Shown one piece after another: positions 48,901-57,445 of a stretch of 64,000 nucleotides of DNA (within the stretch, counting starts at the first letter, position 1; each line of letters starts with the position of its first letter). A program made the translations under genes and the position numbers. Where the stretch lies: contig CAWBRW010000029.1 in assembly GCA_963791235.1 (NCBI GenBank), positions 806,001 through 870,000 of the forward strand, in the 5' to 3' direction. The stretch is from JALORV01 sp963791235 (lineage in GTDB: Bacteria; Pseudomonadota; Gammaproteobacteria; Burkholderiales; Burkholderiaceae_F). The notes under the pieces were generated by a model. It was not told where the DNA came from and did no database searches. It was given only the letters and a program-made list of their open reading frames with translations.

Positions 48901-48970
48901 CAACGATCATCAGGAATATCACGAGCGACGGGCGCTTCAGCCCCCACTCGGAAAGGTTCGGGCCGATCAC
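45902..48970 (-). CDS. RND efflux pump, inner-membrane permease
   Basis: The product is 1022 aa, start GTG 48970, in a GTGA overlap with the adaptor stop. It has the RND layout: a first helix after SEWGLKRPSLVIFLM, large periplasmic loops 1 and 2, and six-helix bundles. The proton-relay residues are present: the Asp pair in LLVDDAMTTVDAM (near residue 400) and the Lys in AKNAVILVVQIE. Length and sequence suggest a multidrug (HAE-1-like) or MexK/TriC-type pump; the substrate is unknown. It is intact, unlike several neighbouring genome regions. Confidence 0.92.
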   Translation of the reverse strand: MIGPNLSEWGLKRPSLVIFLMIVAVAAGTLSFLRLGRGEDPAITIRTMIVAAAWPGATVEETLKQVTERLERTLQETRHLRRVRSYTTAGQTTIFVDLEQNAPPAEIADVWYNVRKNIGDMRGTLPQGVVGPFFNDDFGDTFGIIYAFTADGFTFRELRDYAEAARSRLLQVKDVSKIEVLGAQDEQVFIEFDTAKLAGLRLDYANILATLQAQNQIRPAGVIQTQQERVFLRVTGAFESERDLEAINFVSGERIFRLGDIATVRRGFVDPPQPMFRVNGTPAIGLAIAMRDAGDILELGRNIRTEMDDIRAGLPIGVEPVLVADQAVSVDVAIGDFMTSLWQAIVIILVCSFVSLGVRPGAVVALAIPLTLAIVFAVMNVASIDLHRISLGALIIALTLLVDDAMTTVDAMIRRLGAGDSMDDAATFAYRTLAAPMLIGTLVTISSFVPIGFAQSSAGEYTFSIFSVVGISLIVSWLVAVLFAPIIGKALLKAPKADAEAKPSKLLNTYSAFLSAAINAKWVTIALTVVAFAAAIFMSQFVPRQFFPASDRPELTVDMTLRQNASIYATEAQAKRFEALLNDDPDVDHFSTYVGRGAIRFILTFDVQLANPFFAQFVIVAKDLEARERLQLKLESVLAEQFPEIVARVSPLELGPPVGWPLQYRITGPDKDEVRRIALEFAGVLASDPRTRHVHFDWMEPARQVRVNVDQDEARRLGVSSRALASVLNAAVTGSTVTQLRDDIYLVNVVARATEDQRVSFEALSAIQVPTPAGRMVPLRQFATFAEEQEFPLVWRRDRVPTLTVRADVMHGVLPDAVVGALAPKVDDFAAKLPRQYKVATGGLYEESAISSASVFAVVPLMILLMLATMMLLLVSFRRLAMVVALLPLGLIGVVVTLLVFNRPLGFVAILGILALIGMIAKNAVILVVQIETDRAEGKGVREAVMASATGRLRPMILTAISTVLGLIPIAPTVFWGPMAFAIMGGLLVATLLTLVLLPVLYVAVFAKEDARARAATVATPA

Positions 48971-50070
48971 TGCTTGGCTCCGAGCACGCGCACCGTCTGA
49001 CCCGGACGCAATGCCTGCACGCCGGCCGTGACGACGATGTCGCCCGGAGCCAGACCCGAGGCGACGTCGATGCGGTTGGCGGTGGCGCTGCGCACCTCGA
49101 TGTTTCGCATCGACACCACACCGGTCTTCGGATCGACCACCCAAACCGATGAGCGGCCTTCCGAGCGGCTGACGGCGGAATTCGGGATCTCCATGCTGGG
49201 ACCGGTGGCAACGTTCATGCGACCCGTCACCGTGCTGCCCAACCGCATCGCCGGCGGCGGATTGATCAGGCGCACCCGCACCGCGAAGGTGCCGGTGACC
49301 GGATCGGCGCGCGGCGCGACCTCGCGCACCCGACCTGTGGCCGTCACGCTCGGGTCGCCGATGAGCGCCACCGTGATCTCGACGTTCTTCGGCGCGCTGT
49401 CCTTGACGCGTGCCGGCACGTCGAACACCGCATCGCGGGCGCCTTCGCGCGCCACCTGCACGATCATGCGGCCGGGCGAGACGATTTCGCCGGGCTCAGG
49501 CCCGCGCGCGGTCACGACACCGGCGACGTCGGAGACCAGGCGCGTGTAGCCGAGGCGGTTCTGCGCCAGATCCATCTGGCCCCTGAGCGCATCGACCTGC
49601 GCTTCGGCCGAGCGTAACGCCGCTTCAGCCTGCTCGTACTGCGCCCGCGACACCGCCGCGTCGCTCACCAGGTCGCGCATGCGGTCGTAGCTGCTGCGCG
49701 CTTCGAGCAAACGCGCGTTGGCGCCGGCCACCTGCGCGCGCATCGTCTGCAGGTTGCTTTCCTCGTTCTGCGGGTCGAGCCGTGCGATCAGCTGCCCAGG
49801 CCGGACGTTGTCGCCGATCTCCACAGTGCGCTCGATCAGGCGACCGTCGATGCGAAAAGCCAGATTGATCTCGTTCTGCGCCTGTACTGTCCCGGTGAGT
49901 GACACCGAACCGCCGCTGTCGGCCTTGCCGATCGTCATCGCGCGGACGGGACGAATTTCTGGCGCAGGCGCCTCCGCAGCGCGCTGGCAGGCCGCCAGGG
50001 CCGCAACGAGGGCAACGGCAATGCCGAGCCGTGTGCGAGGCCGCTGAGTGAGTGGAAGTGTCGTTCGCAT
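48967..50070 (-). CDS. RND periplasmic adaptor (membrane fusion protein)
   Basis: The product is 367 aa. The lipoprotein signal ends in the lipobox ALAAC. The MFP domains follow: barrel-sandwich hybrid (GTVQAQNEINLAFRIDGRLI and EIGDNVRPGQLIARLDPQNE), an alpha-hairpin of two to three turns (residues ~95-170), the beta-barrel and the membrane-proximal part (IPNSAVSRSEGRSSVWVV). It links the inner-membrane pump to the outer-membrane factor. It is the first gene of the RND-Mrp unit; its start lies 263 bp downstream of the LysR regulator stop, leaving room for a promoter. Confidence 0.92.
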   Translation of the reverse strand: MRTTLPLTQRPRTRLGIAVALVAALAACQRAAEAPAPEIRPVRAMTIGKADSGGSVSLTGTVQAQNEINLAFRIDGRLIERTVEIGDNVRPGQLIARLDPQNEESNLQTMRAQVAGANARLLEARSSYDRMRDLVSDAAVSRAQYEQAEAALRSAEAQVDALRGQMDLAQNRLGYTRLVSDVAGVVTARGPEPGEIVSPGRMIVQVAREGARDAVFDVPARVKDSAPKNVEITVALIGDPSVTATGRVREVAPRADPVTGTFAVRVRLINPPPAMRLGSTVTGRMNVATGPSMEIPNSAVSRSEGRSSVWVVDPKTGVVSMRNIEVRSATANRIDVASGLAPGDIVVTAGVQALRPGQTVRVLGAKQ

Positions 50071-50333
50071 CGAATCAGTCTTTCAGTGACGACGGCGCCG
50101 TTATCGTAAACGGACAAGGGGCTCGCGATGCTGAACACCGCGCAGGGCGCATAGGCCAAGGTCGCGAAACTTGTTATCGCGTGATAATGAAAAAGAAGAC
50201 AGTGGCCGACTGCGGCATCGCTCGGCGCCGCAGAGGAACAGGTGTGCAGGCCCCGCGACGCGGGTCGTCACAATGTGGCCCGCTGCGGGCGTCCTGCGCC
50301 GGGCGCCATGAAAGCCGCCGATCGATGTCGGCT

Positions 50334-51272
50334 TCAGTGCGCGCGGGCGATTGCGCGGATTTGCGCGATCAGTTCGCGCGCGATCGGTGTGGTGTCGTGT
50401 GACTTCAGTGTGACCGCGGCAATCGGCCTGGGAACGGCATTCAGCTCGAACGGAAGCCGTGTCGCGAAGTGCATGCCGGGTGCGAACTCGACCTGTCCAC
50501 GCATGCCAAAGGACAGCAGATGGGCATGCAGCATCATGCTGAACTGCATGTTGATCGAAAAGGTCTCGACGAAATGGCGGGGCACTTTCAGGCCGGCCCG
50601 GTCGAGCGTGACGATCACGTGCTCGAAGAAATAGCAGTCCGCGGGCGGCATCACCCAGCGTTCCTCGAGCAGTTCCTCCCAGGTGACTTTCTTGCGCTTG
50701 GCGAGCCGGTGGTCGTTGGCGCACAGGACGCACAGTTTCTCGTCGAAAAGCGAGACGGCATCCGTGTCGTCGCCCGGCTCGACCAGTGAGAGCCGCAGGA
50801 CGGCCACCTCGATGTCACGGCGGCGCAGCCGGTCGAGCAGTTCGGTCTCGCGCGCCTCTATGACCGATATGAAGATACCAGGGTGGGCCTGCGACAGTCT
50901 CCGGACCGCGACGGGAAGGAACGGGATCGCCGGCATGGGCGTGATCCCGATGCGCAGCGAACCCTGCGCGCCGTACGATACGAGCGCGAGGTCCTGCGCC
51001 GCGCGGCGCAACTCGTCGAAAACCGTGATCGCGCGCGGAGCGAACGTCTGAGCCTGCAGTGTGGGTTGGACGCCGGCGGCATGACGGTCGAACAGTCTCA
51101 CGCCGAGCAGGTCCTCGAGGCTCGCCACGGCCTTGGTAATGGCGGGCTGACTCAGGTGCAGCACGGCGGCGGCCTTGCGAAAGCTGCGGTGCTCGAGCAC
51201 GGCGACGAAGACACGCAGCTCGCGCATCGTCAGGCGGCGCGGCAGGCGATGAATCAGCTCGTCCGACTTCAT
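50334..51272 (-). CDS. LysR-family transcriptional regulator
   Basis: The product is 312 aa, start ATG 51272 with GGGGAG upstream. Residues ~15-75 are the winged helix-turn-helix (MRELRVFVAVLEHRSFRKAA, LHLSQPAITKAVASLEDLLG). The effector-binding domain follows (GSLRIGITPMPAIPFLPVAV). It is on the same strand and upstream of the RND-Mrp operon, and divergent from pldA; LysR proteins commonly regulate a neighbour, so either is a candidate target. The ligand is not predictable. Confidence 0.92.
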   Translation of the reverse strand: MKSDELIHRLPRRLTMRELRVFVAVLEHRSFRKAAAVLHLSQPAITKAVASLEDLLGVRLFDRHAAGVQPTLQAQTFAPRAITVFDELRRAAQDLALVSYGAQGSLRIGITPMPAIPFLPVAVRRLSQAHPGIFISVIEARETELLDRLRRRDIEVAVLRLSLVEPGDDTDAVSLFDEKLCVLCANDHRLAKRKKVTWEELLEERWVMPPADCYFFEHVIVTLDRAGLKVPRHFVETFSINMQFSMMLHAHLLSFGMRGQVEFAPGMHFATRLPFELNAVPRPIAAVTLKSHDTTPIARELIAQIRAIARAH

Positions 51273-51627
51273 GCGACCTGCTCCCCTCGAGTAGCCCGTC
51301 ATGGGACGGCACCGAAGTCATCGGCGCAGTAACGACGACGGAGCGTTATGGGGACAGGTGTCATGCGAGCCTTATTCTTTTCGACGTTTGGCCCAAGACG
51401 TTTCCAAAGTTTGCCACGGCCTGCCGACGAACTCGGCAAAAAGGGTTAGGAGCATAGACGAACAAGAGCGGCAGCGGGACGTGCTTGGGCAGGCGCTGCG
51501 CCAAGCGCGCGCGGTTTGCGTGCTTTCCGGAATACGATCCTCCGCCTCGGGAGCGTTGCGAAGCGCGCGCATCTGCGCCTTCGCGCCGCGCGACGGCCGC
51601 ACGCCCCGGACAAGAGGACAACTGCCG
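51273..51627. promoter_or_regulatory. Divergent spacer between lysR and pldA
   Basis: This 355-bp non-coding interval separates the lysR start from the pldA start. A less GC-rich stretch around 51355-51385 (agccttattcttttcgacg) would suit promoters. No LysR box could be picked out with certainty. No coding frame is supported. Confidence 0.35.
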
Positions 51628-52707
51628 ATGCCATCCCGCCGACGCCTGTTCGGTTCGCTGCTGCTGCTGACGCTCGCTGCGCCGGCAGCACACGTGCAGG
51701 CGGAGGATGCGTATGCGAAGTGCCGCACCATTGCCGACCCGGCGGCACGGCTGGCCTGCTATGACAGCGCTGCCGCTGCGCCGGAGGCGACATCGCCAGC
51801 CGCTACGTCCGCACCGCGCCCGCCGTCGGAGCCCGGTGCTGCCGCGCCGGCCTCCGCGCTGGCCGACCTGCAGCCGACTGGCACGTTGGCGGACGGCCAG
51901 TCGCTGATCGCGCAACGCTGGGAACTCGAGGAGCGCTACAAGCGTGGCACGTTCCGGTTCACGTTCTACCGGCCCAACTACATCCTGCCGGTCGCGTGGT
52001 CGAGCAGTGTCAACAACGCGCCGAGCTCGCCGACGCAGCCGGCGCCTGTGTTGCCGGGGCCGCTCGACCAGACCGAGGCCGAGTTCCAGCTGAGCTTCAA
52101 ACTCAAGCTGTGGCAGAACATGTTCGGCGGCAAGTCCGATCTGTGGCTGGGCTACACGCAGAGGAGCTTCTGGCAGGTCTACAACGAAGACCTGTCACGG
52201 CCGTTCCGCGAAACCAATTACGAACCCGAGCTGATCTGGTCGCTGCCGACGGACTACACGATCCTCGGCTTGCGCGGCCGGCTGCTGGCGCTTGGCTACG
52301 TGCACCAGTCCAACGGCCGCGGCGATCCGCTGTCGCGCAGCTGGAACCGTGTGTATGCGATGGCGGCGCTGGAGCGCGGCCCGTTCGTGCTGCAGATCAA
52401 GCCGTGGTACCGCATCGACGACAATCCCGACAAGGACGACAATCCGGACATCGTCGACTACATCGGCAGCGCCGAATTCCTTGCGTTCTACAAGTGGCGC
52501 GAACAGTTCACATCGACGCTGCGGCTGCGCACGACGTTCAATTCGTCACCCAGCTGGGGCTCGGCACAACTCGACCTGCGCTTTCCGATCGTTGCGGACC
52601 TGCACGGTTACCTGCAGGTCTTCAGCGGCTATGGGGAAAGTATGATCGACTATAACTTCCGCAAGACCGCGGTCGGTCTCGGCGTCTCCATCGGCACGTG
52701 GTACTGA
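51628..52707 (+). CDS. pldA: Outer membrane phospholipase A (OMPLA)
   Basis: The product is 359 aa. The signal peptide (LFGSLLLLTLAAPAAHVQA) is followed by an N-terminal Cys pair (CRTIADPAARLACYD), a linker, and the OMPLA beta-barrel. The catalytic region is GYVHQSNGRGDPLSRSWNRV, with the His, Ser and Asn of the active site in HxSN and SWNR. It hydrolyses phospholipids misplaced in the outer leaflet. It is intact, stands divergent from the lysR gene, and is followed by the glycine-zipper protein. Confidence 0.92.
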   Translation: MPSRRRLFGSLLLLTLAAPAAHVQAEDAYAKCRTIADPAARLACYDSAAAAPEATSPAATSAPRPPSEPGAAAPASALADLQPTGTLADGQSLIAQRWELEERYKRGTFRFTFYRPNYILPVAWSSSVNNAPSSPTQPAPVLPGPLDQTEAEFQLSFKLKLWQNMFGGKSDLWLGYTQRSFWQVYNEDLSRPFRETNYEPELIWSLPTDYTILGLRGRLLALGYVHQSNGRGDPLSRSWNRVYAMAALERGPFVLQIKPWYRIDDNPDKDDNPDIVDYIGSAEFLAFYKWREQFTSTLRLRTTFNSSPSWGSAQLDLRFPIVADLHGYLQVFSGYGESMIDYNFRKTAVGLGVSIGTWY

Positions 52708-52827
52708 TTCCGCGTTGAATCCCTTGGCTGCATGTATCCAGTTCCCTCAGCGTGCCGCGTTGCGCCCGCTGCGGCCCTATTCAGTCGTTCCGGCTTTACC
52801 GGCCGGGCTCACACAACAGGAGGATTG

Positions 52828-53427
52828 ATGAAACGCTCATTGCTGGGGGTGTTCGGCGTGACTGCGCTGGCACTCGCATGGTCGACAGAAGCTATGGCGC
52901 AGTCGCGCGTGCAGTACGGCCGCATCACCAACGTGCAGGCGACCACCGTTACGGACAACACCGCACGTACGGTCGGCACTCTCGTCGGCGGCGGTATCGG
53001 CCTGGCGACCGGCAGCGGTCAGTCGGGTAGCAACCGTGCGCTGCGCGGGATCGGCGGCGCGGCAGCCGGGCGCGGCGTCGGAAACCTTGCGAGCCGGTCG
53101 CAGGCGTTCGAATACACCGTGTTGGTCGGCGCCACCACGGTGCGGGTGGTTTCGGATCAGGCCGGCAAGCGCATCGGTGATTGCGTTGCCGTGGAGCAGG
53201 GCCAGTTTGCCAACATCAGGCTCGTGGCTGACAGTCGCTGCGGCTCGTCGCCCGCCGCCTCGGCGGCGCCCGCTAAGGCAGCGCCCGCCAAGGCAGCGCC
53301 GCCGCCGCCGGCCGATGTGCAGCAGGCTACCGCCTGCGAGCAGGCCAAGTCCCAGGTGCTCGCGGCCGCGACCGACGACGAGTTCAATGTCGCCGAGCGC
53401 CGCATGCGCCTGCTGTGCGGCGAGTAA
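52828..53427 (+). CDS. Glycine-zipper envelope protein (SlyB-like)
   Basis: The product is 199 aa, start ATG 52828 after AGGAGG. A signal peptide (LLGVFGVTALALAWSTEAMA) precedes a Gly-rich segment GTLVGGGIGLATGSGQSGSN continuing to LASRSQAF, a glycine zipper of the SlyB/Rick-17kDa type. A beta-sandwich-like part (FEYTVLVGATTVRVVSDQAG) and a Pro/Ala linker follow. A C-terminal Cys pair (TACEQAK, LLCGE) may form a disulfide. It is an outer-membrane-associated protein of unknown role, between pldA and a SYLF gene. Confidence 0.7.
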   Translation: MKRSLLGVFGVTALALAWSTEAMAQSRVQYGRITNVQATTVTDNTARTVGTLVGGGIGLATGSGQSGSNRALRGIGGAAAGRGVGNLASRSQAFEYTVLVGATTVRVVSDQAGKRIGDCVAVEQGQFANIRLVADSRCGSSPAASAAPAKAAPAKAAPPPPADVQQATACEQAKSQVLAAATDDEFNVAERRMRLLCGE

Positions 53428-53543
53428 TGCATTCACGCGGCTGCATCGCAGGCAGGGTCGCCAGTATCGGTGGCGTGCCTGGGATGCCCGCACTACCGGG
53501 CCGCCGACGGCGGCCATAACAACGAGGAAAGGGAACGAAACCC

Positions 53544-54119
53544 ATGGACCAACAAAGACGCGGCATCGTCATCGCGGCGGCCGGACTCGCAGTCTTCACG
53601 GTGGCCGGATGCACCACCACTTCCAGTGCTCCCGCAGATCCCGCCGAACAGCGCAAGGCGATCGATTCCGCGGCCGACAGCGCGCTGTCACGCCTGTACA
53701 CACAGCAGCCCGGCACGCGCGAGCTGATCGCGTCGGCACGCGGCTACCTCGTGTTCCCGACCTTCGTCTCGGCCGGATTCATCGTCGGCGGTGGCAGTGG
53801 CCAGGGTGTGCTGCGCAAGGGCGGCAACTCGGCCGGGTATTTCCGCATGACCGAGGCCTCCGCCGGCCTGCTGGCGGGTGCGCAGTCGCAGGCCGTGTTC
53901 ATCCTGTTCATGACCGACGAGGCACTCAAGCGCTTTGAGGCAAGCAGCGGCTGGACCGTCGGTGCCGACGCGAACGTGTCGATGATCAATGTCGGCGCGA
54001 ATGCGCGGCTCGACACGACGACGACGCGCCAGGAAGTGATCGGGTTCGTGATGACCAACAGCGGCCTGATGGGCAATCTGAGCTTGAACGGCAATCGCGT
54101 CACCCGCCTCGCGATTTAG
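53544..54119 (+). CDS. SYLF-domain lipoprotein (YSC84-related)
   Basis: The product is 191 aa. The lipobox TVAGC (residues 19-23) precedes a SYLF domain: SARGYLVFPTFVSAGFIVGG, GQGVLRKGG, GYFRMTEASAGLLAGAQSQA and TNSGLMGNLSLNG. SYLF proteins bind membrane lipids in eukaryotes; bacterial ones are exported. It is the lipidated partner of a second SYLF gene at 56.5-57.0 kb that lacks a lipobox. The two flank the patatin-barrel gene. Confidence 0.88.
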   Translation: MDQQRRGIVIAAAGLAVFTVAGCTTTSSAPADPAEQRKAIDSAADSALSRLYTQQPGTRELIASARGYLVFPTFVSAGFIVGGGSGQGVLRKGGNSAGYFRMTEASAGLLAGAQSQAVFILFMTDEALKRFEASSGWTVGADANVSMINVGANARLDTTTTRQEVIGFVMTNSGLMGNLSLNGNRVTRLAI

Positions 54120-54229
54120 TCCGCAGTGCAGCCGACAGGGGGAGGTGGTGCGACAGACGCAATGCGATCACGGCCAGTTGTCGAGATCGGGTGAATGTAC
54201 CCTCTGAAGCCACGGTTCACCGCGGCCGC

Positions 54230-56455
54230 ATGAGGGCGGGCCGCCTTCCGCGCAGTCTGATCGCGGGCGCAGCGCTGCTGTCGGCGGTCGCCGGTGCTTC
54301 TGCCGCGGATGAAGCCGTCGCCACCGCCGCCAAGCCAACGCCGCGCATCGCGCTGGCGTTGTCCGGCGGCGGAGCGCGCGGCATTGCGCATGTCGGCGTG
54401 CTCAAGGTGCTCGAGGAACTGCACGTGCCGGTGCATTGCGTGGTCGGCACTAGCATGGGCGCAATCGTCGGCGGCACTTATGCCGCCGGCCGTTCGGTCG
54501 ACACGATGGAGCGCATCGTGCTGGAGGCCGACTGGGCGGAGATCTTCCGTGACAACCCGCCGCGCCGCGAGACTGCAGTGCGCCGCAAGCTGGACGATTA
54601 CAAGCCGCTGTTCGGCTTCGAACTGGGCATACGCGACGGATCGCTGGCGCTGCCCATCGGCGTGATCGCGGGCGTGTCGATCGAATCTTTTTTCCGCGAA
54701 ATGGCGCAGCCGGCCGCCGCCATCACCGACTTCAACAAGCTGCCGGTGCCGTTCCGCGCCATCGCCACAGACCTGGAGACGGGGGCAGCGGTGGAGCTGG
54801 ACCGCGGCAGTCTGGCGCAGGCGATGCGCGCCAGCATGTCGGTGCCGGGGGCAATCGCGCCCGTGGAAATCGACGGTCGCCTGCTGGTCGACGGTGGCCT
54901 GGCCGACAACTTGCCGATAGATAGCGCGCGTCGGCTCTGTGGCGACGTCGTCATCGCCGTCAACATATCCACGCCGCCGCTGCGCCGCGACCAGATCACC
55001 TCGGCGCGCAGCGTCACCGCGCAAATGATCAACTTCATCGGCCTCCAGACCGTCAAGGACCAGCTGAGGAGTCTGACGCCGCAGGATGTACTGATCGCGC
55101 CTGACCTGGGTGATATCTCGGCATCGAACTTCGACCGCTCGCGCGACGCCATTCGCATCGGCGAAGAGGCGACGCGTGCACTGGCGCCCCAACTGCGGCG
55201 TTACAGCGTGCGGCCGGAGCAGTACGCCGCGCTGCGCGCGCAGCAGCTGGCCGAGGCCAAGCCGCTCGGCACAGTGGACGAGATCCGCATCGAAGGTCTC
55301 AATCGCACGAACCCGGCCGTCGTGCGGGAGCTGGTCAAGAGCACGCCGGGCGAACCGCTGACCGAGGAGAGGGTCGCGGCCGACTTGCGCCGCGTCTTTG
55401 GTACCGGCGACTACGAGGCCATCAGCTATGGCATCGTCGATGGCAAGGACGGTCCGCGCGCGATGCTGATCCAGCCGACGGAGAAATCCTGGGGGCCGAA
55501 CTACGTGCGCTTTGGCCTGTCGCTGGCGAGCGACTTCGCCGGCGACAACCAGTTCAATGCGATGGTGCAATATCGTCGCACCTGGTTGAACCACTTCGGC
55601 GCCGAGTGGGTCAGCGAAGCGCAGATCGGCCAGAACAGCTTCTTTAGCACCGAGTTCTACCAACCGCTGAATGAACCCGGCCACTGGTTTGTAGCGCCGA
55701 ACTTCTATGCGGGCGTGCAGACGCGCGGAGTGTTCATCGACGAGGACAAGGTCGCCGACTATCGGACGACCCTGATCCAGGGCGGCCTGGATGGCGGTGC
55801 GCGGCTCGGCACCTGGGGCCAGCTACGCGCCGGCCCTGTCTGGTCGAATGTGCACGCGCGCGTGGACACCGGCTCGCCGTTGTTGCCTGGGGTGCGGCAA
55901 ACAACGGCCGGCCTGCGCGCGGCGCTGTTCGTCGATCAAACCGACCAGGCGTGGTTCCCGCGCGAAGGTTATGGTGCAGGGGGCGCGGCCTACAGCGCCA
56001 TGACGGGCCTGGGCTCGGATGTCGAGTACAACCGCGTGGAACTCGGCGGCCGTGTCGTGAAAAGCTGGGGACCGCACACGTTCAACCTCAGGGTCAGTGG
56101 CGGCAGCGCGCTCGGCTCGGACATGCCGGCATATGACTCGTTCACGCTGGGCGGGCCGCTGCGGCTATCCGCCTATCGCCTGAACGAACTGGCGGGGCGC
56201 CAGTACACCTTCGGCCGACTGATGTACTACAACCGCACGGTGGCATTGCCCGAACTGCTCGGCTCCGGTGTCTTCGTCGGCGGCTCTGTGGAGGCTGGCC
56301 GCATCAGTGATCGCGCGGACAACCTGCCCGCGGGCGGTCCCGGGTGGTCGGTGTCGTCCTTCCTTGCAGCCGTGACGTTCCTTGGGCCGGGCTATCTCGG
56401 GGTGGGCGTCGGGCCGGGTCGCTGGTCGCTCTTCCTGCTGCTCGGTGCGCCGTAG
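54230..56455 (+). CDS. Patatin-POTRA-beta-barrel protein (PlpD-like, type Vd)
   Basis: The product is 741 aa; ATG 54230 (signal LIAGAALLSAVAGASA) was preferred to GTG 54191. Residues ~38-320 are a patatin lipase with oxyanion GGGARG, nucleophile GTSMG (S75) and D221 in VDGGLADNLP. One POTRA-like domain (DEIRIEGLNRTNPAVVREL, ~340-410) links to a C-terminal 16-strand BamA/TpsB-like barrel with repeated aromatic strands. This is the fused arrangement of Pseudomonas PlpD. Such proteins send the lipase to the cell surface. It is intact and convergent with the second SYLF gene. Confidence 0.9.
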   Translation: MRAGRLPRSLIAGAALLSAVAGASAADEAVATAAKPTPRIALALSGGGARGIAHVGVLKVLEELHVPVHCVVGTSMGAIVGGTYAAGRSVDTMERIVLEADWAEIFRDNPPRRETAVRRKLDDYKPLFGFELGIRDGSLALPIGVIAGVSIESFFREMAQPAAAITDFNKLPVPFRAIATDLETGAAVELDRGSLAQAMRASMSVPGAIAPVEIDGRLLVDGGLADNLPIDSARRLCGDVVIAVNISTPPLRRDQITSARSVTAQMINFIGLQTVKDQLRSLTPQDVLIAPDLGDISASNFDRSRDAIRIGEEATRALAPQLRRYSVRPEQYAALRAQQLAEAKPLGTVDEIRIEGLNRTNPAVVRELVKSTPGEPLTEERVAADLRRVFGTGDYEAISYGIVDGKDGPRAMLIQPTEKSWGPNYVRFGLSLASDFAGDNQFNAMVQYRRTWLNHFGAEWVSEAQIGQNSFFSTEFYQPLNEPGHWFVAPNFYAGVQTRGVFIDEDKVADYRTTLIQGGLDGGARLGTWGQLRAGPVWSNVHARVDTGSPLLPGVRQTTAGLRAALFVDQTDQAWFPREGYGAGGAAYSAMTGLGSDVEYNRVELGGRVVKSWGPHTFNLRVSGGSALGSDMPAYDSFTLGGPLRLSAYRLNELAGRQYTFGRLMYYNRTVALPELLGSGVFVGGSVEAGRISDRADNLPAGGPGWSVSSFLAAVTFLGPGYLGVGVGPGRWSLFLLLGAP

Positions 56456-56461
56456 TTCACG

Positions 56462-57028
56462 CTACCTCTTCTTGTAGTTGTACTTCTGGCCGCCGAGGCT
56501 GGCTTCGTACATCAGCCCTCCCTTGGCCACCGTGAATGTCGTCATTCCTTTGTAGGACCTGGCGGCGTTCGAGGCATCGTTCTGAGTGACGCTGGCGCCG
56601 GCGGTACTACCGGTCGTCGTGGCGGCAGCCGAAGCCCCGGCAGTGATCGCGACGGCCTGCGCCTGCGCGCCGAACTCGAAGTTCCCGCTCGTGAATTCCT
56701 TGAACGCCTGCTGGTTCTCGAAGAAGATGATCTGGCTGTAGGCTTCGCCTCCGAGCTGGAAGCCAACCGAAAGCTGTGTCAACGAGGTATCGCCGACGTA
56801 TTTGCCTATCTCGTAGACGCGGCCCTTGCCGTAGCCGCCGCCGACGACAACTCCGCCCTTGCCGATCGTCGGAAACACCGCATAGCCATAGCTCTTCCCG
56901 AAATAGGCGCCGCTCTCTCGCGCTTTCCGGAACACGGCGATGGTGTCGTCGTAGTCATCGGCCCAGGCGGACGACAACGAAAATGCCAACACGAAGAAAG
57001 TCAGAAATGATGCAAGACGTCGCAACAT
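56462..57028 (-). CDS. SYLF-domain periplasmic protein (YSC84-related)
   Basis: The product is 188 aa, start ATG 57028 with GGAG upstream. A signal peptide (FLTFFVLAFSLSSAWA) with no lipobox Cys is followed by a SYLF domain: GKSYGYAVFPTIGKGGVVVG, GYGKGRVYEIGKYVGD, SVGFQLGGEAYSQIIFFEN and KGGLMYEASLGGQKYNYKK. It is closer to soluble bacterial SYLF proteins. It faces the patatin-barrel gene tail to tail with 6 bp between stop codons. Confidence 0.88.
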   Translation of the reverse strand: MLRRLASFLTFFVLAFSLSSAWADDYDDTIAVFRKARESGAYFGKSYGYAVFPTIGKGGVVVGGGYGKGRVYEIGKYVGDTSLTQLSVGFQLGGEAYSQIIFFENQQAFKEFTSGNFEFGAQAQAVAITAGASAAATTTGSTAGASVTQNDASNAARSYKGMTTFTVAKGGLMYEASLGGQKYNYKKR

Positions 57029-57081
57029 GATTGCACTCCATGATCGAATGATCGGTTCCGCGTGCCTGCCGGAAAAGTCTG

Positions 57082-57107
57082 GCTAGCAGTCAATTCCAGC
57101 TAGCAGT
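57082..57107 (-). promoter_or_regulatory. Nine-base direct repeat upstream of SYLF gene
   Basis: The sequence gctagcagt occurs at 57082-57090 and again at 57099-57107, 17 nt start to start, about 55 nt upstream of the SYLF start. Tandem sites with this kind of spacing often mark a regulator. No regulator can be named. Confidence 0.3.
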
Positions 57108-57445
57108 TATCGTGCCGATCCGGCGCCACTGACGCCTTTTATGAGGCAAGGGATGCGATCCACCCGGACAACATCATCTTCGACATCGAAGCCAATCCGA
57201 ACGGCGGCACCGGCGTAAGCCCGAGCGGATTCGGGCATCCGACGTGTCGGAACACGCACGGGTCCAATGCGCTGCCTCCAGTGCGATAGGCCAGCGCTAC
57301 GTTCTCAGCGCGCCGTGGAATGCTGCCGCTCGCACGACCTCAAGCGCAATCCCCGTAGTCGATGCCGCAGCGGCGCGAGGAGAAGGCCCTGATGGCCAAG
57401 ACCTTCACGTCGCTTCGTCAACCGCACCGCATCGGCGTCGACATG

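Noticed and set aside
45902..49144. RND permease starting at the first codon of the open frame (49144)
   Set aside because: The first 58 codons are Arg/Gly-rich and overlap the adaptor gene; the GTG at 48970 gives the normal N-terminus and a GTGA overlap.
57104..57289. Plus-strand open stretch reading FYEARDAIHPDNIIFDIEAN downstream of a TAG
   Set aside because: It looks protein-like, but it has no start codon, no ribosome site and no recognised family, so it is kept only as a possible remnant.
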